Below the pieces are notes generated by a model. That model did no database searches and was not told the DNA's origin. It saw nothing but the letters and a program-made list of their open reading frames with translations. This document shows, piece by piece, positions 15,305-22,811 of a DNA stretch of 64,000 bases (position 1 is the first letter of the stretch; every line of letters begins with the position of its first letter). Both the position numbers and the translations under genes were made by a program. This DNA is from CADEED01 sp020442965. GTDB taxonomy: Bacteria > Pseudomonadota > Gammaproteobacteria > Steroidobacterales > Steroidobacteraceae. The stretch lies in the NCBI GenBank assembly GCA_041395525.1, contig JAWLAH010000001.1:62001-126000 (forward strand), written 5' to 3'.

Positions 15305-16404
15305 TGCGTGTGCGCGGCTTCAGCTTGATCGAGTTGTTGGTATCGCTCGCGATCGGCTCCATTCTGCTGGTCGGTGCTGTCTACGTGTATCAGAACGGCC
15401 GCCAGACCTACGCGATCAATGAAAGCGTCGCACGCTTGCAGGACCAGGGCCGCTACGTGTTCTCGGTCATGGAGCCCGAGATCGAAATGGCGGGCTTCTA
15501 CGGCTTCACGAACACGGCGGACAGCATTGGCTTTGTCAGCGCCACCAACCCGGGCGCTGTGATACCTGCCGCACGCTTGCGGCAACACCCGCAGCCGCCG
15601 CTTGCACCCGCGCCCGTGCCTGCACCTGGATTGCCGACGGCAGCGCACCAGTGTGGCATCAATTTTGCGGTCGACCTGCTGATGCCGATTCAAGGATCGA
15701 ACGACGGTCTCGTCGCGGGGATGCCGTTCACCTGTGCGCCGAGCGCTGTCGCAGGTGGCGCCGCACCGACGGCCGATACCCTCACGATACGGCATGCGGG
15801 TCTCGAGCCGGTAGCGGCGCGCGCGGGTCGCCTGCAGCTCTATGCATCACGGCTAACGAGCCGCACGGCGCAGCGTTTGTTCGACGATGGCAATGCGCCC
15901 GGCATCGTCAATGCCGACCATCAGATTCGCGATCTGATCGTACGCGCATACTATGTGGCTAACAATTCGGTCGACCGTCCCGGATTTCCTGCCCTCAGGG
16001 TCAAGACCTTGACCGAGGCCGGCGGCGCGCCGGTGTTCACCGACACCGAAGTGATTTCGGGCGTAGAAGACCTGCAAGTCCAATTTGGCATTGACACCGG
16101 CGATTACGACAATGACGGCGTAGTCGATCCGGGAGCCGACGTGAACAACGACGGCATTATCGAAACAGACGGGCGCGCCACGCGCTATGTCAGCCCCGAC
16201 TTCCCCGACCTGGAGCGCTTCCAGATCGTTGCCGTGCGAGTTTGGCTGCGCTTGCGCGCCGATCAGACCGAGATTGGCTTCAGCGACGCTGGCAGAACCT
16301 ATCGCTACGCCGATGTCACCTACGTTCCGACGGCCGCCGACGCGCGCTTTCGGCGAGCCGTCATGTCGCGCACGATTTCATTACGCAATTCGCGGGTCCT
16401 TTGA
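15304..16404 (+). CDS. pilW: Type IV pilus minor pilin PilW
   Basis: A 366-residue prepilin. A five-residue leader MRVRG is followed by FSLIELLVSLAIGSILLVGA with the +5 glutamate, and QGRYVFSVMEPEIEMAGFYG is the PilW signature. A proline/alanine-rich stretch (about residues 95-120) and an Asp/Asn-rich loop DYDNDGVVDPGADVNNDG at about 260, which looks able to bind calcium, are visible. It overlaps pilV by one base and pilX follows after one base. Confidence 0.93.
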   Translation: MRVRGFSLIELLVSLAIGSILLVGAVYVYQNGRQTYAINESVARLQDQGRYVFSVMEPEIEMAGFYGFTNTADSIGFVSATNPGAVIPAARLRQHPQPPLAPAPVPAPGLPTAAHQCGINFAVDLLMPIQGSNDGLVAGMPFTCAPSAVAGGAAPTADTLTIRHAGLEPVAARAGRLQLYASRLTSRTAQRLFDDGNAPGIVNADHQIRDLIVRAYYVANNSVDRPGFPALRVKTLTEAGGAPVFTDTEVISGVEDLQVQFGIDTGDYDNDGVVDPGADVNNDGIIETDGRATRYVSPDFPDLERFQIVAVRVWLRLRADQTEIGFSDAGRTYRYADVTYVPTAADARFRRAVMSRTISLRNSRVL

Positions 16405-16405
16405 T

Positions 16406-16924
16406 ATGCCACCTGATATGCCACGCCGCGCTTTCCTCGCAACATCCGCCCCGCGTCGCCAACAGGGTGCTGCACTGATCGTCGGACTCATCTTGCTCGT
16501 GGTACTCACGATGCTGGCATTGACCGGCACCAATACGTCGCGCACCGAACTCGTCATGGCGCAGAATGAGCAGTTCCGCAAGAATGCGGCGCTCGCGTCA
16601 AGCGCTGGCATCGAGCGCGCAATCAGCGCGTTGGGCACCGTACCCGCCGTGCCAGGTGCGGCACCCACCGTCGCCGCAGACGTGGAGCTGACACCCGGCG
16701 AAGCGGAGCGGTACACCACCACAAGTCGTTACCTCGGCGATGAAACGAATTTGCCGCAGTCGAGCGCCAATCGGTTCATCGGCCTGCATTATGAAATCGT
16801 GAGCGACGGTACCTCCGTCCGCGACGCGACCGATCGGCAGGTGCAGGGGATCATGGTCGTGGCCACCGCGGGCGGTGCAGCCGGCGAACAATCGGTGGGC
16901 CAGATCGGCACCGGCTTACCTTGA
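16406..16924 (+). CDS. pilX: Type IV pilus minor pilin PilX
   Basis: A 172-residue protein with a long leader ending RRQQG before AALIVGLILLVVLTMLALT. The usual +5 glutamate is absent, as is normal for PilX. MAQNEQFRKNAALASSAGIE is the family marker. ATG 16406 lies one base after the pilW stop; a second ATG at 16418 is possible. It acts in the minor-pilin complex with PilV and PilW. Confidence 0.9.
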   Translation: MPPDMPRRAFLATSAPRRQQGAALIVGLILLVVLTMLALTGTNTSRTELVMAQNEQFRKNAALASSAGIERAISALGTVPAVPGAAPTVAADVELTPGEAERYTTTSRYLGDETNLPQSSANRFIGLHYEIVSDGTSVRDATDRQVQGIMVVATAGGAAGEQSVGQIGTGLP

Positions 16925-16967
16925 GTCGACGGCGACGCGCAATCAATGACGGTCAGGGAGCGAAGCC

Positions 16968-17372
16968 ATGATGATCACTAACAATATACGCGTCGAGGCG
17001 CTGACCAGGATGCTGGCACTATTCGTCGCCCTGCTGGCTGTCGGCACAGCGGTCCCGCTCGCCGCCAAGGACAAGGAAGCTTCGGCGATACCCGTGAGCG
17101 GCCTGAAGATCGTCGAACAGACGATCGAAGCCGCTACTTCTCAGGTCATCCTGCCAGGCGGCGACGCGGGTATTCTCGTCGTTACGCCCTGCGCCGGTTG
17201 TGCGCCGGTCTCGCTCACATCGAGTGCCGCGACGCAGTGGTTAGTCGGCAAAGAACGGGTCACGCTTGTCGCCTTCCGACAGCATCTGGCGAAGACGCCA
17301 CGCGCCCAACTCGGCGTCTTCTACTCCAAGGGAAACAGCGAGCTGCGGCGCGTCATCGCAACGCAACGCTGA
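16968..17372 (+). CDS. Uncharacterised exported protein between pilX and pilY1
   Basis: A 134-residue protein I do not recognise. A signal peptide is likely (MLALFVALLAVGTAVPLAAK). The mature part is about 100 residues, with VVTPCAGCAPVSL (a CxxC pair) and a C-terminal region GVFYSKGNSELRRVIA. GGGAG lies seven bases before the ATG. It is flanked by pilX (43-base gap) and pilY1 (11-base gap) on the same strand, so it is most likely a periplasmic accessory of the PilY1/minor-pilin complex; the CxxC could be a disulphide or redox site. No known fold is claimed. Confidence 0.8.
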   Translation: MMITNNIRVEALTRMLALFVALLAVGTAVPLAAKDKEASAIPVSGLKIVEQTIEAATSQVILPGGDAGILVVTPCAGCAPVSLTSSAATQWLVGKERVTLVAFRQHLAKTPRAQLGVFYSKGNSELRRVIATQR

Positions 17373-17383
17373 ACGGAATGCCC

Positions 17384-20300
17384 ATGAGAAACGCTGCTAC
17401 AGCTTGGCGGACCATCGTCGCAGCCGCTTTGCTGACAGGCTTTTGCGGCACACCGGCGCTTGCCGATGACACCGAAATATTCGTTGATCCATCGGCCGCC
17501 GCGGGTATTCGTCCTAACATCATACTGATCGTCGACACGTCGGGCAGCATGGACGGCCTCGTCGATGTGCCGCGATTGCCCTACGATCCCAGCGGCAAGT
17601 ACGGGGGCAACTGCCGGCCGTTCCACACCTATGTTCGCAGCGGCAGTGGCACCGCAGTGCCGGATTGCAGCGACGCGGCGACACCCTCGATCCCTGACAC
17701 ATCGTTGAAATGTCGGGAGGCGGTCGACAGCATCACGCTCGCCGGCTTCTGGACCGGCAAGGCGCTGCAGTTCGATAGCGATGCGGCGACCTGGTCCGAG
17801 ATGCCGATTGCTGAGGCGGACGCGCCGGTCGAGTGCGAAGCGGATGCCGGCGTGCATGGCGAGGATGAAGCATCGCCGCGACGGTATGCCGGCAATGGCA
17901 CGGCCAACCAGCCCTGGACCGCGAGTGCCGCCAATGCCATTGCCTGGACGGGCCCGGTCGTCACGCTCTATAGCGCGAACTGGCTCAACTGGTTCAACAG
18001 TGCGCCCACCCCCGGCCAAATCACCCGACTCAATGTGATCAAGGCGGTCGCCAAGCAAATCGTGTCCTCGCTCGACAGCGCCAATCTCGGCATCATGCGC
18101 TTCAGCTCTAACGGTGGAAACGGCGACGCGGCTGCCGAAGGTGGCATGGTCGTGCAGCCAGTCGTCGACTTGCGCACCGCTCGTGCCTCGGTGCTGCAGG
18201 TGATCGACAACTTGCAGGCGAACGGCTTTACGCCCTTGTCAGAGACACTCTATGAAGCCGGTCAATACTGGGCCGGGCGTGCAGTTGACTACGGCCTGAC
18301 ATCACAAAGCGCGCCCGGAGTTCCCTTACCGAGCGTGCCCGGATCCCGCGATCCGCTCGATCCAGGTCGCTACAAGTCCCCGATCGAATACCAATGCCAG
18401 CGCAACTACACTGTGTTACTGACGGACGGTGACCCATCAGCTGACAACTCGGCCGATGACAAGATTCAGACGCTGCCGGGCTACGCCGCAGCAGTCGGCG
18501 CGAGTTGCAGTGGCGATGGTCCGGGACGTTGCCTCGATGAGATGGCGAAGTATCTCAACCGCGCCGATCTCACTGCGTTGCCGGGACAGCAGACCAGTCA
18601 GGTTTTCACCATCGGGTTCGGGCCGGACGTCGCCGACTCGGCACGGCTCGTAGCCGTGGCGTCGGCTGGTGGCGGACGCGCGTATAGCGCCGATAACATC
18701 GATAATCTTACGACCTCGCTGCAGGACATCGTCTCGACAGTGCTGGAGACGAGTTCCACGTTCACGACGCCTGCGGTTGGCATCAACGCGTTCAACAGAA
18801 CACAGACCGTGAACGATCTGTACGTTTCGGTGTTCAGCCCACGCGAGACTATTCGCTGGCCTGGTAATCTCAAGAAATATGCGCTACGCAATGGCCAGAT
18901 CGTCGATGCACTCGGCAATAGTGCGGTCGATCCCAGCACGGGCTTCTTTCGTCGTGGCACGCAGAGCTTCTGGTCGGCCACGCCAGATGAGGATCGGGTC
19001 ACCGATGGCGGCGCAGCGTCGCAACTGCCGGATCCGGCCACTCGCAATGTCTACACCTACCTACCTGCGTCGGGCAATCGTAACCTTACGGCGCCCGTCA
19101 ATGCGATTAGTGCCAGCAATACTGCGTTGACCGATGCGCTGTTAGGCACGGGGGGGCCTGGCCCCACGCGTGAGCAGGTAATCGACTGGGCGCGTGGCGT
19201 CGACATTCAGGATGTCGACGCGAATGGCAATATCACGGAAGCCGCCAAACGTATGGGCGATCCGCTGCATGCTCGCCCCGCACTCGTTTCCTTTGGTGGT
19301 GCGCTCGATACCCCGGATCCGCGCGATGTCGTCGTGCTGGTGCCGACGAACGATGGCGTGCTGCACGCGTTCGATGCACGTTCAGGCGCGGAGCTCTGGT
19401 CGTTCGTGCCGCCAGAATTGTTATCTCGCCTGCGACAATTGGTCGAAGATCGTCCGCAGAACCCGCGCAGCTACGGGCTCGATGGCGACGTGCGCGTGCT
19501 CAAGTTCGACCGCAACCAAAACGGCGTGGTCGAACCTGGCGACGGCGATCGCGTCTGGGCCTACTTCGGCATGCGACGCGGTGGGCGCAACTACTACGCG
19601 CTCGATATCACCGACCGAACACGGCCGCAGTTGAAATGGATACTGGGGCCCACCGAATTGCCCGACATCGGCGAGACCTGGTCGACGCCCGCGATCGCCC
19701 GCGTGCGCGTCGGCGGCGCCTCGCAGAATGGCGAGCACCTGGTGCTGATCTTTGGCGGCGGCTACGACGGCGGTCAGGAAAACTATAGCTATCGCCAGGA
19801 CACTGTGGGCAACGGCATTTACATGGTCGATGCGGCCAGTGGGGCACTGCTGTGGTCCGCTGGCGGTCCAGGTGGCAGTGGTACCGCCGATCTCGCACTC
19901 TCGGCGATGACCCAATCCATCCCGAGCCGCATCGTTGCACTCGACAACGACGGCGACGGCTTTGCTGATCGAATGTATGCGGCGGATCTGGGCGGTCGCG
20001 TGTGGCGCTTCGATATCTTCAACGGCCAAGGTCGCGGCTCGTTGGTGACGGGCGGAGTATTTGCATCGTTAGGCGGTGCCGAGAACGCGTCACCGGCCAA
20101 CAACCGGCGTTTCTACTATGCCCCTGACGTTGCACTCATTCAGCGCCGTGGTGCGGAGCCCTACTACAATTTGGCAATCGGCAGCGGCTACCGCGGCCAC
20201 CCGCTCGATGCAACCACCCAAGATCAGTTCTACTCGCTGCGCGACAAGAACCCATTCGGCAAACTCTCGCAAAGTCAGTACGATTCCGCCACACCATTGC

Positions 20301-20839
20301 TCGACAGTGATCTGATCGATATCACTAACGACCCTGCCAATGCGGCGGTGCCCACAATCGCCAGCGGCTGGCGGCTCGAACTGCGGCTGAACGGTGGCTG
20401 GAGCGGTGAGAAGGTGCTGGCCGAATCGTTGACCGTGGGCGGCATCATCCTTTTTCCCACCTACCAGCCGCAACCGGCGTCAACACTCGATCCCTGCGCG
20501 CCTGCCAACGGCCGCAATCGCGTTTATGCGTTGACGGTCGATACCGGGCGGCCCGCGATCGACTTCGATGAGACCGGAGCTGACTCGACCCCCGACAACG
20601 CCGATCTGTTCACCAACATCGCGCAGACCGGTATCGCTGGCGAAATCAGTTTCGCGTTCGACGCGGTCCCGCCGAACGACGACAACCAGAACGAACTGGA
20701 ACAAAATGGCAACAACGCCCGCGCTGTCGATGCGCTGGGGCGCCGGGCGATGTGCATCGTTGGCGTAGAGCTGCTGCAACGTTGCGTGGTGCCGGGCAGT
20801 GTCATGCGCACATTCTGGCAGCGCGCTGCGCCCAACTGA
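17384..20839 (+). CDS. pilY1: Type IV pilus tip adhesin/biogenesis factor PilY1
   Basis: About 1151 residues with a signal peptide ending GTPALA. A von Willebrand A-like domain carries the MIDAS motif DTSGSM at residues 51-56. The C-terminal half is the PilY1 beta-propeller: ARPALVSFGG, VVVLVPTNDGVLHAFDA, AYFGMRRGGRNYYALDI and IFGGGYDGGQ. Calcium-type loops are seen at DRNQNGVVEPGDGD and DNDGDGFADRM. ATG 17384 was preferred to the in-frame ATG at 17378 because GGA then lies six bases upstream. The stop overlaps the pilE start by one base. It should cap the pilus with the minor pilins and set retraction or adhesion. Confidence 0.95.
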   Translation: MRNAATAWRTIVAAALLTGFCGTPALADDTEIFVDPSAAAGIRPNIILIVDTSGSMDGLVDVPRLPYDPSGKYGGNCRPFHTYVRSGSGTAVPDCSDAATPSIPDTSLKCREAVDSITLAGFWTGKALQFDSDAATWSEMPIAEADAPVECEADAGVHGEDEASPRRYAGNGTANQPWTASAANAIAWTGPVVTLYSANWLNWFNSAPTPGQITRLNVIKAVAKQIVSSLDSANLGIMRFSSNGGNGDAAAEGGMVVQPVVDLRTARASVLQVIDNLQANGFTPLSETLYEAGQYWAGRAVDYGLTSQSAPGVPLPSVPGSRDPLDPGRYKSPIEYQCQRNYTVLLTDGDPSADNSADDKIQTLPGYAAAVGASCSGDGPGRCLDEMAKYLNRADLTALPGQQTSQVFTIGFGPDVADSARLVAVASAGGGRAYSADNIDNLTTSLQDIVSTVLETSSTFTTPAVGINAFNRTQTVNDLYVSVFSPRETIRWPGNLKKYALRNGQIVDALGNSAVDPSTGFFRRGTQSFWSATPDEDRVTDGGAASQLPDPATRNVYTYLPASGNRNLTAPVNAISASNTALTDALLGTGGPGPTREQVIDWARGVDIQDVDANGNITEAAKRMGDPLHARPALVSFGGALDTPDPRDVVVLVPTNDGVLHAFDARSGAELWSFVPPELLSRLRQLVEDRPQNPRSYGLDGDVRVLKFDRNQNGVVEPGDGDRVWAYFGMRRGGRNYYALDITDRTRPQLKWILGPTELPDIGETWSTPAIARVRVGGASQNGEHLVLIFGGGYDGGQENYSYRQDTVGNGIYMVDAASGALLWSAGGPGGSGTADLALSAMTQSIPSRIVALDNDGDGFADRMYAADLGGRVWRFDIFNGQGRGSLVTGGVFASLGGAENASPANNRRFYYAPDVALIQRRGAEPYYNLAIGSGYRGHPLDATTQDQFYSLRDKNPFGKLSQSQYDSATPLLDSDLIDITNDPANAAVPTIASGWRLELRLNGGWSGEKVLAESLTVGGIILFPTYQPQPASTLDPCAPANGRNRVYALTVDTGRPAIDFDETGADSTPDNADLFTNIAQTGIAGEISFAFDAVPPNDDNQNELEQNGNNARAVDALGRRAMCIVGVELLQRCVVPGSVMRTFWQRAAPN

Positions 20840-21288
20840 TGCGGCAGCAGTACTACACGCGCGGTGTCACCTTGATCGAGCTGATGATCGCGCTGGTCGT
20901 TGTTGCGATTCTGGCCGCGATCGCCGTGCCCAGCTATCGGTCGTACATCCTGCGCGCGCAACGCACCGAAGCACGCACTGCGCTTTTGCGGGTACAGGCC
21001 GCGCAGGAGCGGTTTCTGCTGCAACAGAACCGCTACGCGACCGATGCGGAACTCGAAGCCGCGCCGCCGGCCGGACTCGGGCAGCCGCGCACGACCGAGG
21101 GCAACAAGTATGGTATCGCCATCGTGAACGCAGCCACGCCAACCGAGTACAACGTAACGGCCACCGCGCTCGCGAGCGGTGGCCAGCAGGACGACTCTAA
21201 GTGCGTGCTGCTGCGTATCGATCACAACGGTGTCAAGTACGCCGCCGATTCCGGCGGAACGGATACGACGCGCGACTGTTGGCGCTAA
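20839..21288 (+). CDS. pilE: Type IV minor pilin PilE
   Basis: A 149-residue prepilin. The leader MRQQYYTRG is cut before VTLIELMIALVVVAILAAIA (+5 glutamate at residue 14). SYRSYILRAQRTEARTALL and AQERFLLQQNRYATD are PilE markers, and a C-terminal cysteine pair (SKCVLL and RDCWR) forms the usual D-region disulphide. Last gene of the minor-pilin operon, and convergent with ispH 24 bases away with no terminator visible between. Confidence 0.93.
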   Translation: MRQQYYTRGVTLIELMIALVVVAILAAIAVPSYRSYILRAQRTEARTALLRVQAAQERFLLQQNRYATDAELEAAPPAGLGQPRTTEGNKYGIAIVNAATPTEYNVTATALASGGQQDDSKCVLLRIDHNGVKYAADSGGTDTTRDCWR

Positions 21289-21312
21289 CCCGGTGCAGGC
21301 CAGGCACTGACA

Positions 21313-22245
21313 CTAACGCAAGGTACGCGGCAAACTGAATACGACGCGCTCCTCGCGGCCTGCCAGGTTCTGCGGCGGCTCGGCGCCCCACTCGCACAAC
21401 TTCTCGACCACACCTTGCACTAACGACTCTGGCGCCGACGCGCCAGCGGTCAGACCGATGACGTTCTTGTTGTCTAACCAGTCGCGTTGCAACTGCGTCG
21501 CGTCATCGATTAGATAGCCCGGCACGGCCAATCGCTCCGCGAGCTCGCGCAATCGATTTGAATTGGAACTCGTCTTCGAGCCAATGACCAACAGCAGATC
21601 GCATTGCCTGAGCAACGCCTTGACGGCATCCTGGCGATTCTGTGTCGCATAGCAGATGTCCTCGCGTCGCGGACTCGCCAGCCGGGGAAATCGTTTGCGC
21701 AACACGTCGACAATCATGGCCGTGTCATCGACCGATAACGTGGTTTGCGTGACGAATGCGAGACTATCGGGATCGCGTACTGCGAGTTGTTCGGCGCCAG
21801 CCACGTCCTCCACCAGATACATGCGGCCGCCATGAGTATCGTCGAAACGACCCATGGTGCCCTCAACCTCTGGATGATCGCGATGGCCGATCAACACGAC
21901 CTCGCGCCCATCGCGTCCGTAGCGAGAAACCTCCATGTGCACTTTGGTCACCAGCGGACATGTGGCGTCGAATACGTTGAGACCGCGGCGAACGCCTTCC
22001 TGTTCAACCGCATTCGAGACGCCGTGAGCCGAATAGACGACGGTCGCGCCATCCGGGACTTGATCGAGTTCGTCGACGAATATGGCGCCCAGTTGCCGCA
22101 GCCGGCTGACGACATGCACGTTGTGAACGACTTCATGGCGCACGTAAATCGGTGCGCCGAACAGCTCGATGGCACGCTCGACAATCTCGATCGCACGATC
22201 GACACCAGCGCAAAAGCCGCGGGGATTGGCCAACAGTAGCTTCAT
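21313..22245 (-). CDS. ispH: 4-hydroxy-3-methylbut-2-enyl diphosphate reductase
   Basis: The 310-residue IspH (LytB), last step of the MEP isoprenoid pathway, making IPP and DMAPP. The three iron-sulphur cysteines are seen in GFCAGVDRA (Cys12), FDATCPLVTKVH and DICYATQNRQDA; substrate residues lie in HEVVHN and SKTSSNSNRLRELA. ATG 22245 gives the canonical start MKLLLANPRG. It is the last gene of the ribF-ileS-lspA-ispH run. Confidence 0.98.
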   Translation of the reverse strand: MKLLLANPRGFCAGVDRAIEIVERAIELFGAPIYVRHEVVHNVHVVSRLRQLGAIFVDELDQVPDGATVVYSAHGVSNAVEQEGVRRGLNVFDATCPLVTKVHMEVSRYGRDGREVVLIGHRDHPEVEGTMGRFDDTHGGRMYLVEDVAGAEQLAVRDPDSLAFVTQTTLSVDDTAMIVDVLRKRFPRLASPRREDICYATQNRQDAVKALLRQCDLLLVIGSKTSSNSNRLRELAERLAVPGYLIDDATQLQRDWLDNKNVIGLTAGASAPESLVQGVVEKLCEWGAEPPQNLAGREERVVFSLPRTLR

Positions 22246-22267
22246 GTCAGGCAGTCTACCGCCAGCG

Positions 22268-22798
22268 CTAGCCTGATACCGCTCGAGCACGCCGATGCTC
22301 CAAAAAAGCATCCAGCAGCACAAGCGCCGCACCGACATTGATGGCCATATCGGCGACGTTGAAGGCGGGGAAAAACGCCTGGTTGAACCAGTGCGCCAGC
22401 ACAAAGTCGATCACGAAGCCGTGCTCGAGTCGATCGATCACGTTGCCGAGCGCCCCGCCCATGATGAACGCCAGGCCCACGCCCAGCATCTTGTGGCCCA
22501 CGAATGGCAGACGCCGTAACCAGATGATGATCGCGATCGAAACGCCGCCGGCAAGGAACGTGAAGAACCAACGTTGCCAACCGCCTGCGGCCGCGAGAAA
22601 ACTGAACGCTGCGCCTGGATTGTGCGCCCGAGTGATGTCGAGCACCGGCAGAACCGGCAAGCGCTCGCCTAAGAGAAAGCGCTGTTCGATCCAGAACTTC
22701 GTGAGCTGATCGAGCAAGATCACGAGCGCGGTGATCCATAGCCAGCGTAGGCCACTCGCGCGCCAGGTGACAGGTCGCATTGGCTCGCTCACTCGCAT
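22268..22798 (-). CDS. lspA: Lipoprotein signal peptidase (signal peptidase II)
   Basis: A 176-residue inner membrane aspartic protease with four hydrophobic segments. Signatures are LDQLTKFWI, NPGAAFSFL, and the two catalytic aspartates in GNVIDRLEHGFVIDF and FNVADMAIN. It cuts prolipoproteins such as those encoded at 31819 and 35967. The start at 22798 was chosen; an in-frame ATG at 22780 is nearly as good. It follows ileS by 13 bases. Confidence 0.96.
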   Translation of the reverse strand: MRVSEPMRPVTWRASGLRWLWITALVILLDQLTKFWIEQRFLLGERLPVLPVLDITRAHNPGAAFSFLAAAGGWQRWFFTFLAGGVSIAIIIWLRRLPFVGHKMLGVGLAFIMGGALGNVIDRLEHGFVIDFVLAHWFNQAFFPAFNVADMAINVGAALVLLDAFLEHRRARAVSG

Positions 22799-22811
22799 AG
22801 TCCCAGTTGCG

